Translations under genes and position numbers: made by a program
Notes under the pieces: generated by a model
Database searches by the model: none
Told to the model about the DNA's origin: nothing
What the model saw: the letters and a program-made list of their open reading frames with translations, nothing else
Shown: positions 1 to 6,452 of the stretch, one piece after another
Layout: every line of letters begins with the position of its first letter
How positions within the stretch are numbered: position 1 is the stretch's first letter
Origin: JBJXHG01 sp046160865
GTDB taxonomy: Bacteria > Planctomycetota > UBA1135 > GCA-002686595
Assembly (NCBI GenBank): GCA_046160865.1
Contig: JBJXHG010000031.1
Span: 1-11,795, forward strand
DNA: 11,795 bases
Direction of reading: 5' to 3'

Positions 1-212
1 CGGCCCTTGTTCGCGACGTTGAAGTTCCAGTCGCGCGAGAACACGAAGTCGCGGCTCGGCTCGAACTGGAAGACGGTGTGCTCGGCATCGACGGGCTGCG
101 GCCGCAAACCCGTGCTGACCGGGAAGAAGCGCAGGACGTTTTCAGCGATCAGCGCGACGACCGCGAAGCCCACGAGGAGAGCGACGAGTCGCCGCCGTAG
201 CGGTCGGTTCAT
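1..212 (-). CDS. Partial membrane-anchored protein, N-terminal part (possibly SGNH/GDSL hydrolase-like)
   Basis: The first 70 codons of a minus-strand gene are present and the rest lies beyond the left edge. The product begins MNRPLRRRLVALL. It has Arg-rich residues 3-8, then one hydrophobic segment (about residues 9-23), then a soluble region containing FEPSRDFVFSRDWNFNVANKG. This is the layout of a single-pass, N-in membrane anchor with an extracytoplasmic domain. The stretch around SRDWNFNVANKG resembles the region that precedes the catalytic block in some hypothetical SGNH/GDSL-type proteins; that is from memory and the diagnostic GDS block is not in the window. The ATG at 212-210 is preceded by GAAAGG at a plausible SD distance. 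The gene lies third in the run hsp20, lon, this gene, and is separated from lon by repeat copy 1 and a further inverted repeat. Coding status is well supported by the sensible protein; the family is not. Confidence 0.6.
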   Translation of the reverse strand, partial: MNRPLRRRLVALLVGFAVVALIAENVLRFFPVSTGLRPQPVDAEHTVFQFEPSRDFVFSRDWNFNVANKG

Positions 213-216
213 GTAA

Positions 217-290
217 AGCGCCTTTCAGAGGTGCACGCAGAGAGCCCGGCTCGTCGCCGCTTTCGTTGGGCGGGACAACTGAAAGGGGCT
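217..290 (-). promoter_or_regulatory. 12-bp inverted repeat that would sequester the SD of the left-edge gene
   Basis: AGCGCCTTTCAG at 217-228 and CTGAAAGGGGCT at 279-290 are inverted copies with one mismatch, separated by 50 bases. Read on the minus strand, the distal arm is CTGAAAGGCGCT. It ends four bases before the ATG at 212 and contains the putative SD GAAAGG. If transcribed, the upstream arm could pair with it and mask the SD. The intervening 50 bases include the near-palindrome GAGCCGGGCTC. A regulatory role is inference. The arms could also be the ends of another small palindromic element. Confidence 0.35.
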
Positions 291-296
291 CGCTAG

Positions 297-455
297 CAGT
301 CCGTGGTGAAAGTGCTTCGAGCGCGAAAGTCGTCCGTTCGTGTCGGAACCAGGAGCACGACCGCAGGCGAATCCTCGTGATTCGCCGAGGATCGAGCGAC
401 GCCGTGCCGGCGCGAACGGGCCGCTTTCGGGCTGAATGACTTTCACCACGGGCTG
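297..455 (+). repeat. MITE-like palindromic repeat, copy 1 (159 bp)
   Basis: Copy 1 runs from CAGTCCGTGGTGAAAGT to ACTTTCACCACGGGCTG. The outer 17 bases are inverted repeats with one mismatch, and weaker complementarity continues for about 50 bases on each side. An inner hairpin has an 8-bp perfect stem (GGCGAATC 366-373, GATTCGCC 379-386) with loop CTCGT. Both flanks read CTAG (293-296 and 456-459), a perfect candidate 4-bp target duplication. The right flank contains the lon stop codon. By my count copy 1 differs from copy 2 at about 16 positions, with no indels. It carries no transposase gene. The orientation given is arbitrary but is shared by all three copies. Confidence 0.85.
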
Positions 456-3098
456 CTAGCCCACGGTACCGATCGCAGCGTGCGCTGCCACCCCGACGTC
501 GGCCGACAGCGCGCGCTCCGCCGACGAGCCAGCGACCGGATCCAGCGCGGCTTGCACGGCGTCGTCGACCGTCTCCAGCCAGACGAACGTGAGCCCGCGG
601 CGGACGGACTCCGGGATCTCGTCGTAGTCGCGCTTGTTGCGCGCGGGCAGGAGCACCGTGTGGATGCCGGCGTTGAACGCCGCGATCACCTTCTCCTTGA
701 TTCCGCCTACGGGCAGCACCAGACCGCGCAGGCTGATCTCGCCCGTCATGGCGAGGTCGCTCTTCACCGTGCGGCTCGTGAGCAGCGACACGAGCGCGGT
801 GTACATCGTGACTCCTGCGCTGGGACCGTCCTTCTGGATCGCGCCGGCCGGGATGTGCACGTGGATGTCGGTGTCCCGGAAGATCGCCGGATCGAGACCG
901 AGCTCGCTCGTGCGCGACTTGACGAGGCTGATCGCGGCGAGCGCGCTCTCGCGCATGACGTCGCCGAGCTGACCCGTCAGCGTGAGGTGGTTCGCGCCCG
1001 GCATGCGCGTCGCTTCGATGAACAGGATGTCGCCGCCGACGGGCGTCCAGGCGAGGCCGGTCGCGACGCCCGGAACGGACGTGCGCATGGCGGTGTCGTT
1101 CTCGAACCGCGGCGCACCGAGGACCGCGACGATGTCGGCGACGTCGAACTTCACGAGCTCGCTCGTGCCCTCCGCGATCCGCGTCGCCGCGCTGCGGAAG
1201 AGCGAGCCGATCTCGCGCTCGAGGTGGCGAACGCCGGCTTCGCGCGTGTAGGCGCGGACCACCTCGCGCAGCGCTTCTGCGCTGATCTCACATTGCGCGC
1301 TGGTGAGACCGTTCGCCTCGCGCTGGCGCGGGATGAGGTAGCGGCGTGCGATCTGCACCTTCTCCTCTTCCGTGTAGCCGGACAGGCGGATGATCTCGAG
1401 ACGATCGCGCAACGGTCCCGGAATGGCGTCGAGGACATTCGCAGTGCCGATGAACATGGCGCGCGACAAATCGAACGGCACGCCCAGGTAGTTGTCGCGG
1501 AACGTGTCGTTCTGCGCGGGATCGAGCACTTCGAGCAGCGCTGCCGACGGATCGCCGTGCATGCCGAGGTTCAGCTTGTCGAGCTCGTCGAGCATGAACA
1601 CCGGGTTGTTCGAGCCCGCCTTGCGCATGCCCTGGATGATGTTGCCCGGCAGCGCGCCGATGTACGTACGCCGGTGGCCGCGGATCTCGCCTTCGTCGTG
1701 CACGCCGCCGAGGCTGATGCGCACGAACTTGCGCCCCATCGCGCGCGCGATGCTCTGGCCGAGCGACGTCTTGCCGACGCCCGGCGGACCGACGAGGCAC
1801 AGGATCGGCGACTTGCCGTTCGGCATCAGCTTCTTCACCGAGAGGAACTCGACGATGCGCCGCTTCACCTTCGCGAGACCGTAGTGGTCCTCGTCGAGGA
1901 TCTCGCGGGCGCGCGCGATGTCGATCACGTCCTCCGTCGACTTCGACCAAGGCAAGTCGACGAGCGCGTCGAGCCACGTGCGGAGCATCGAGTATTCGGC
2001 CGCCGACTCGTTCATGCGCTCGAGACGGCGCAGCTCCTTGCGCGCTTCCTGCTCGACTTCCGGCGGCATCTGCGCGGCCTCGATCGCCTTGGCGACCGCT
2101 TCGAGCTCGACCGACGCCGACTCGTCTTCGCCGAGCTCCTTCTGGATCGTCTTCAGCTGCTCGCGCAGGTAGTACTCGCGCTGCGCTTTCGACAGCGAGC
2201 CTGTGGTCTGCTTGCGGATGTCGCGCGAGAGTTTCAAGACCTCGAGCACGTGCGCGAGCTTCTGCCCCACGAGCTCGATGCGCTTCAGCACGTCCGCCGT
2301 CTCGAGCACCGCTTGCTTCTCCTCGGACGTGATGTCGAGGAACGTCGACACCATGTCGGCGAGCAGCGCCGGATTCTGGATCCCCTGCACGACGGTCGCG
2401 AGCTCCGGCGGCGTGTTCGGCAGGAGCTCGAGCGCCTCTTGGGATTGGTTCTTGACCGCCAGGAAGCGCGCCGCGAGCTCGTTCGACGTCGTCACCTGGT
2501 CTTCGATGCGCGCGACACGCGCGATGAAGAACGGCTCGGTCTGCGTGAACTCGACGATGCGGAAGCGCTGTTGGCCTTGGCAAACGGCGTGGTGCTCACC
2601 GTCCTTCGACTCGACGTAGCGCAGGATCTCGCTGATCGTCCCGACCGAGTACATGTCGGCCGCGACCGGGTCGTCGACGGTCGAGACACGCTGCGTCAGG
2701 ATGCCGATCGGCTTCTGCTCGCGCACCGCGTGCTCGATCGCGCGCATCGACTTCGCGCGGCCGACCGAGACGGGCAGCACGACACCGGGGAACAGCACCA
2801 TGCTGCGCACCGGCAGGATCGGAATGAGATCCGGCGTCGACGGGTTGCTCGAATGCTCGCGTGCGATCGACGCGACTTGGAGTGCGTCCGTCGGCGCAAC
2901 GCCTCTGCGCGTCGCGATCGCCGCGAGATCCAACTGTCGAGCCGAGGTATCGCGCGTCTTCTTGCGCGCCGCCGCGGCGCGCTTGCGTCGAGTGACCGCC
3001 GCGGCCGGCCTCTTCCGCGCGGCCTTCCGCTTGGCGGGCGGCGGCGCCGGCTTCTTCTTGGCGTTGGACGCGACGACTTTCTTTCTACGAGCGGTCAC
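456..3098 (-). CDS. lon: ATP-dependent protease Lon
   Basis: An 880-residue Lon (LonA type), a cytosolic hexameric AAA+ serine protease that unfolds and degrades damaged and regulatory proteins. Domains in order: a Lys/Arg/Ala/Pro-rich tail (1-50), a linker, the LON substrate-binding domain (about 91-290, with ILPVRSMVLFPGVVLPV), a coiled-coil region (about 300-370), the AAA+ module, and the protease domain (about 670-850). The AAA+ module has Walker A GPPGVGKT at 437-444 and Walker B FMLDE with Asp504/Glu505. The catalytic Ser760 lies in KDGPSAG, and Lys803 in GGIKEK lies 43 residues later, the spacing usual in Lon. The start is GTG at 3098-3096, chosen because a perfect TAAGGAGG lies just upstream, so the basic tail is probably translated. 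Typical Lon proteins are about 780-820 residues; the excess is the basic N-terminal tail plus a C-terminal tail of about 25 residues. It lies downstream of hsp20 on the same strand and is separated from it by repeat copy 2. The stop TAG sits in the flank of repeat copy 1. Confidence 0.97.
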   Translation of the reverse strand: MTARRKKVVASNAKKKPAPPPAKRKAARKRPAAAVTRRKRAAAARKKTRDTSARQLDLAAIATRRGVAPTDALQVASIAREHSSNPSTPDLIPILPVRSMVLFPGVVLPVSVGRAKSMRAIEHAVREQKPIGILTQRVSTVDDPVAADMYSVGTISEILRYVESKDGEHHAVCQGQQRFRIVEFTQTEPFFIARVARIEDQVTTSNELAARFLAVKNQSQEALELLPNTPPELATVVQGIQNPALLADMVSTFLDITSEEKQAVLETADVLKRIELVGQKLAHVLEVLKLSRDIRKQTTGSLSKAQREYYLREQLKTIQKELGEDESASVELEAVAKAIEAAQMPPEVEQEARKELRRLERMNESAAEYSMLRTWLDALVDLPWSKSTEDVIDIARAREILDEDHYGLAKVKRRIVEFLSVKKLMPNGKSPILCLVGPPGVGKTSLGQSIARAMGRKFVRISLGGVHDEGEIRGHRRTYIGALPGNIIQGMRKAGSNNPVFMLDELDKLNLGMHGDPSAALLEVLDPAQNDTFRDNYLGVPFDLSRAMFIGTANVLDAIPGPLRDRLEIIRLSGYTEEEKVQIARRYLIPRQREANGLTSAQCEISAEALREVVRAYTREAGVRHLEREIGSLFRSAATRIAEGTSELVKFDVADIVAVLGAPRFENDTAMRTSVPGVATGLAWTPVGGDILFIEATRMPGANHLTLTGQLGDVMRESALAAISLVKSRTSELGLDPAIFRDTDIHVHIPAGAIQKDGPSAGVTMYTALVSLLTSRTVKSDLAMTGEISLRGLVLPVGGIKEKVIAAFNAGIHTVLLPARNKRDYDEIPESVRRGLTFVWLETVDDAVQAALDPVAGSSAERALSADVGVAAHAAIGTVG

Positions 3099-3102
3099 GG
3101 CG

Positions 3103-3110
3103 CCTCCTTA
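3103..3110 (-). promoter_or_regulatory. Strong Shine-Dalgarno site of lon
   Basis: On the minus strand TAAGGAGG lies four bases before the GTG start of lon. It is the best SD in the window and fixes the lon start. Its first two bases, TA at 3110-3109, belong to the TA-centred flank of repeat copy 2. Confidence 0.8.
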
Positions 3111-3111
3111 C

Positions 3112-3270
3112 CAGTCCGTGGTGAAAGTGCTTCGAGCTCGAAAGTGGTCCGTTCGCGTCAGAACAAGGAGCGAGACCGCAGGCGAATCGTCGAGATTCGC
3201 CGAGGATCGAGCGACGCCGGGCTGGCGCGGGCGGGCCGCTTTCGGGCTGAATGACTTTCACCATGGGCTG
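3112..3270 (+). repeat. MITE-like palindromic repeat, copy 2 (159 bp), between hsp20 and lon
   Basis: Copy 2 runs from CAGTCCGTGGTGAAAGT to ACTTTCACCATGGGCTG, with the same length and orientation as copy 1. The inner stem GGCGAATC (3181-3188) / GATTCGCC (3194-3201) is perfect and the loop is GTCGA. The flanks are TTAC (3108-3111) and TTAG (3271-3274), sharing three of four bases. It fills all but 13 bases of the hsp20-lon gap. The hsp20 stop codon TAA lies in one flank and the start of the lon SD in the other. Confidence 0.85.
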
Positions 3271-3672
3271 TTAGAACACCTTGAGCAGCTTGAACAGGAG
3301 ACAGCCCTCGCGCGTCTCGCGCGGCCCGAGCTCGAACCTGCCCTGCGGAAGCGGAATCCGCCGCTCGAAACGTCCGTACGGAATTTCGAGACGCCGTACG
3401 ACCGCTTCACGGCAAGCCAGCGGCCGCGAGCTCTCGCCAGCGACGATCAACACGTTCTCTTCGATCGCGATGCGCACCTCGTCGGCTTGGACACCGGGCA
3501 GCGCGACGAGCACGAACACCGCGTCCTCGTTCTCGAACACGTCGACCGGCGGCTCCCACACCGACGCACCGTTCGACGAGCGCGACGGTTGATACGCGTG
3601 GTGCAGCATCGAAGCGCTGCCTTCGACGATCACGAAAGTACGCAGCCACAATTCCCGATCGGTCTTCGCCAT
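3271..3672 (-). CDS. Small heat-shock protein, Hsp20/alpha-crystallin family
   Basis: A 133-residue small heat-shock protein, an ATP-independent holdase that keeps unfolding proteins soluble in the cytosol. The alpha-crystallin domain spans about residues 38-133. WEPPVDVFENEDAVFVLVAL matches the family's VDIYE.D..V..ELPG start, ALPGV follows at 57-61, ENVLIVAGE lies at 72-80, and YGRFERRIPLP at 99-109 matches the usual YG.F.R.. strand. The protein ends in EGCLLFKLLKVF, where the family's G-V-L strand lies, and has no C-terminal extension with the I-x-I/V anchor used in oligomer assembly. ATG at 3672 is chosen because a plausible promoter lies at 3721-3749. In-frame GTG codons at 3732 and 3720 overlap that promoter, and no SD clearly supports any start. 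It heads the minus-strand run and is divergent from the gene at 3876. Family confidence is high; the start is moderate. Confidence 0.9.
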   Translation of the reverse strand: MAKTDRELWLRTFVIVEGSASMLHHAYQPSRSSNGASVWEPPVDVFENEDAVFVLVALPGVQADEVRIAIEENVLIVAGESSRPLACREAVVRRLEIPYGRFERRIPLPQGRFELGPRETREGCLLFKLLKVF

Positions 3673-3712
3673 AAGAACGCGCTGCCGAGCCGCTGACTGC
3701 GGCGCGGAACTC

Positions 3713-3734
3713 GTGTGCACAGTATCGCGCACAC
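3713..3734. promoter_or_regulatory. Inverted repeat GTGTGC-N10-GCACAC over the hsp20 -10 region
   Basis: GTGTGC (3713-3718) and GCACAC (3729-3734) are perfect 6-bp inverted arms. Their 10-base spacer contains the candidate -10 hexamer of the hsp20 promoter. The position suits a dimeric repressor operator. It is not the HrcA/CIRCE sequence. Six-base arms are short for a GC-rich genome, so chance is possible. Confidence 0.3.
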
Positions 3735-3749
3735 TTGCGGTTTCTCCAA
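3721..3749 (-). promoter_or_regulatory. Candidate sigma-70-type promoter for hsp20(-lon)
   Basis: On the minus strand TTGGAG (plus 3744-3749) and GATACT (plus 3721-3726) are separated by exactly 17 bases. They match the -35 and -10 consensus at 3/6 and 4/6 positions. Transcription would start near 3714, upstream of the ATG at 3672, giving a leader of about 40 bases. The spacing and position are good but the hexamers are only moderate. Confidence 0.35.
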
Positions 3750-3875
3750 GCGAGCGCCGCGCGCGATCGTGAGCGCGAATACCGAGTTCCGCCGAGAAGC
3801 CCGCGTCGAATCGGCATCCGCGCGATCGGTAGTCGAACGAAACGGATGGCTATAGTGAGCGGTTCCCGGGTGCTC

Positions 3876-6413
3876 ATGAAGCGGTTGATCTCGCTCGCCG
3901 CGTTCGTCGCGGTCGTCGTCGCGTTGGTGCTGTGGCTCGTACTGCGCGAGCGAGGCACGCAAAGGGACAGCGTCGTCGACGGCGCGCGAGAAGCAGGCAC
4001 GCGGGGCGCAGCTACGCTCGAAACGCCGATCGATGCGGCCGTGGCGACTCCGCGCGAACGCACCGCCGTCGAGAGTGCAACGCCGGCAGTCGGATCGACG
4101 GCGGGGCCGAGTCGACGTGACCTCTTCGCGCTCACCGTCGTGCGCCACACGAGCGGTGCTCCGATCGCGGGCGCCGAAGTCCGTGCGCTGCCGCTCGACG
4201 ACGACGAAGTCCGCGCGCACGAGCGCCGACTCCTGCCGTTCTACGAGCGCGTGATCGAGGGCGGAGCACGCTTCGTCTCCGACGCCGACGGCCGTATCGA
4301 ATTGCCGATTCCCCGGCGTGCGGTGCTCGTGTACGCGCGTCACGAGCAGCTCGCGGGCTCCTTGCTCCTCCACGGATCGCGTCACGACGTGCGCCAGGTC
4401 GTTCTGTTCGACGATGCGTCGCTCGACGTCGAGGTGGTGGACGAGCACGGCGCGCCCCAGATCGACGTGCCGGTCGAGCTGTCGGTCGCCGGCTCGTACG
4501 GGACCTACACGCTGTCGAGCGCACGCACGCGCACGCCCGACGGCGTCGCCGCGTTCGAGCACGTCGGCGTGCTGCTCCGCAGCCGCCCGGGCAGCACGCT
4601 CTTCGCACGCGTCGCGGCAGCGTGCGATCCGCCCGTCGGCACGCTCGTCGACGAGCACGAGCTAGCGTCCGGTCGCGTGACGCTCGTCGTGCCGCCGACC
4701 GGCGAGCTCGAGCTGCTCGTGCAAGAGGCCGACGGCGCACCGTGTCTCGAGCCCGTGCCGTGCGAGATCTGGATCCAGAAACCGGAAGCCGCACGCTCGA
4801 CGCACAGCGCGTTGTCGCCATCCGAGGAGATCACGTGCGAAGGCGGACGGCTCGTCGTGGCGCGTGTCGGCCTGCACGGCTGGCTGTCGGTCTGCCCGAC
4901 GGCGGCCTCGTTCGACTCCGACTGCGTGCATGGCGCGAGCCCGAGCGGAACCGGTGAGCGCGTGACGCTCGTGCTGCGCCGGCGCGTCGAGGACGAGTAC
5001 CCGGAGCTACGCGGACGCGCGCTCGATCCGCACGGCGCGCCGCTGCGCGACCGCGAGCTGTCCGTCGGGCTCGCGCACGGCGAGCCGCCGATGGCTCCGT
5101 CCTGGTCGAACGTGTTCACGGACGGTGAGGGACGATTTCGCTACGTGATGCTGGAGAACCCGCCGGGAGCTTCCGCGCTGCTCCTCGGCATCATCGAAGT
5201 TCGCACGGTCGTGTCGAGCGCACGGGTCGCGCTCGCCGGCCCGATCGCGAGCGAAGGGATCGATGTCGGCGACGTCGCGCTCGCTCCGCCGTCGATCGTG
5301 TGCGCCGGCCGCGTCGTCGACGACGCGGGTGAGCCGGTATCGAGCGCGTCGATTCGTGTCGAGGCGCACGGGAGCTCGAGCGGCTTCCCGCCGCACTTCC
5401 ATCGCGCGACTTCCGACGAGACCGGTCGGTTCGAGATCGCGGGCATGCTCGCGACGACCGAGCCGCCCGTGCTCGCCGTCGTGCGCGCAGGCTACGGTCC
5501 GACGCGACGGCGATTCGCGGTCGGCGAGACCGGCATCGAGATCGTGCTGCACGCCGAAGCGAGCATCGCGGGCTCGATCGTGCCGCCGACGAAGCTCCGC
5601 TTGGACGACGTGTACTTGTCCTGGCAAACGACGAACGCGACGTGGAACCGCACGGAGTCCATGTCCACGCGACCGGAGATCGGCACGGGCGAGTTCCTCT
5701 TCTCGGGTCTCGAGCCCGGCGAGTACGACGTCTTGTTGTCAGCGCAGCGGTTGATCGGGCCGCAACTCGAGCTCGCGAAGCTCTCGCTGCGAGCGGGCGA
5801 GCAGTCGCGCGATCCGCGCCTCGAGCGCATCGACGTCGATCGACGATTGCGCGTGTTCCGCTTCGAGACGCGCGCTCCGCCGGGGCACGACGCCCCCGTG
5901 CTCGCGTACGGCGCTCGCTTGCCGAACGAGGCCGATTTTTTCGACGACGATCCCGCGTACGACGGTCGCATGACGTTCTACTCGGCGAACGAAGAGCTCG
6001 AGGTCCGCGTGCGCGGTGACGAGTTGCGGACTCACGTTTCCACGTACCGCGAGGGCACGCACGAGATCGTGCTGAAGCCCGCCTACGACGTGCGCCTCGT
6101 GCTGCGCACTGGAGGTGCGCTGCCGGAGGCGCCGTACAGCCTGCTGCCGATGCTGATTGCGCGCCGGGATGGCGTCGAGGACCTCAATCGGCGCGGACAG
6201 CCGTTCGATGCGCAGCGCGAGTGCCACATCGCCACTCCCGAAGCCGGTCAGTACGACGTCGTCTACCACGTGCGGCGTGGCGAGTTCGAGCAATCGGATC
6301 GGTTCGCGCTGCCGCAGACGATCACGGTCGCCGACGTCGACGGCGTGCAGACGTTCGAGGTCGCGGTACCGCAGGAGGCGCTCGAGCGCGCGCTCGCCGC
6401 GCTTCGCAAGTAA
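3876..6413 (+). CDS. Membrane-anchored protein with CarboxypepD_reg-like modules, paralogue A
   Basis: An 845-residue protein with short Lys-Arg N terminus, one hydrophobic segment (about residues 4-23) and a low-complexity Ala/Thr/Arg linker to about 80. There is no lipobox Cys, so it should be a single-pass envelope protein with its bulk outside the cytoplasm. The rest is a chain of beta-sandwich modules recalling CarboxypepD_reg/Ig-like folds: VRHTSGAPIAGAEV (89-102), DEHGAPQIDVPVEL (189-202), RGRALDPHGAPL (379-390) followed by TDGEGRF, and AGRVVDDAGEPVSSASI (477-493) followed by SDETGRFEI. GEFLFSGLEPGEYDVLLSA (605-623) is the usual closing strand of such modules. No enzymatic motif is seen. 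ATG at 3876 is chosen because it places the anchor at the N terminus; upstream codons are Arg-rich, unlike a signal, and overlap the hsp20 promoter. Paralogue B follows 39 bases after the stop and is probably cotranscribed. The function is unknown: structural, adhesive or surface-binding roles are possible. Confidence 0.8.
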   Translation: MKRLISLAAFVAVVVALVLWLVLRERGTQRDSVVDGAREAGTRGAATLETPIDAAVATPRERTAVESATPAVGSTAGPSRRDLFALTVVRHTSGAPIAGAEVRALPLDDDEVRAHERRLLPFYERVIEGGARFVSDADGRIELPIPRRAVLVYARHEQLAGSLLLHGSRHDVRQVVLFDDASLDVEVVDEHGAPQIDVPVELSVAGSYGTYTLSSARTRTPDGVAAFEHVGVLLRSRPGSTLFARVAAACDPPVGTLVDEHELASGRVTLVVPPTGELELLVQEADGAPCLEPVPCEIWIQKPEAARSTHSALSPSEEITCEGGRLVVARVGLHGWLSVCPTAASFDSDCVHGASPSGTGERVTLVLRRRVEDEYPELRGRALDPHGAPLRDRELSVGLAHGEPPMAPSWSNVFTDGEGRFRYVMLENPPGASALLLGIIEVRTVVSSARVALAGPIASEGIDVGDVALAPPSIVCAGRVVDDAGEPVSSASIRVEAHGSSSGFPPHFHRATSDETGRFEIAGMLATTEPPVLAVVRAGYGPTRRRFAVGETGIEIVLHAEASIAGSIVPPTKLRLDDVYLSWQTTNATWNRTESMSTRPEIGTGEFLFSGLEPGEYDVLLSAQRLIGPQLELAKLSLRAGEQSRDPRLERIDVDRRLRVFRFETRAPPGHDAPVLAYGARLPNEADFFDDDPAYDGRMTFYSANEELEVRVRGDELRTHVSTYREGTHEIVLKPAYDVRLVLRTGGALPEAPYSLLPMLIARRDGVEDLNRRGQPFDAQRECHIATPEAGQYDVVYHVRRGEFEQSDRFALPQTITVADVDGVQTFEVAVPQEALERALAALRK

Positions 6414-6452
6414 GCTCGTCGTGTCGCCCCGCGCGCCGTCCAAGTCCCCACG

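Noticed and set aside
225..449. A 74-codon minus-strand open frame covering repeat copy 1
   Set aside because: Almost all of it is repeat-derived, related frames occur in the other copies, and it continues into non-coding flank.
480..3254. A 924-codon open frame on the plus strand antisense to lon
   Set aside because: It is Arg/Asp/Glu/Leu-rich without domain sense and exactly shadows the clear lon gene. Long antisense frames are expected at this GC content.
3851..3856. TATAGT as a -10 box for paralogue A
   Set aside because: No acceptable -35 hexamer lies 16-18 bases upstream, so I do not call a promoter, although the position would agree with the start at 3876.
3735..3875. Upstream extension of paralogue A to 3735
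   Set aside because: The added residues are Arg-rich, would bury the membrane anchor 50 residues in, and overlap the divergent hsp20 promoter region.
3673..3875. CIRCE (HrcA) operator upstream of hsp20
   Set aside because: I searched the gap for the TTAGCACTC/GAGTGCTAA arms and found nothing close.
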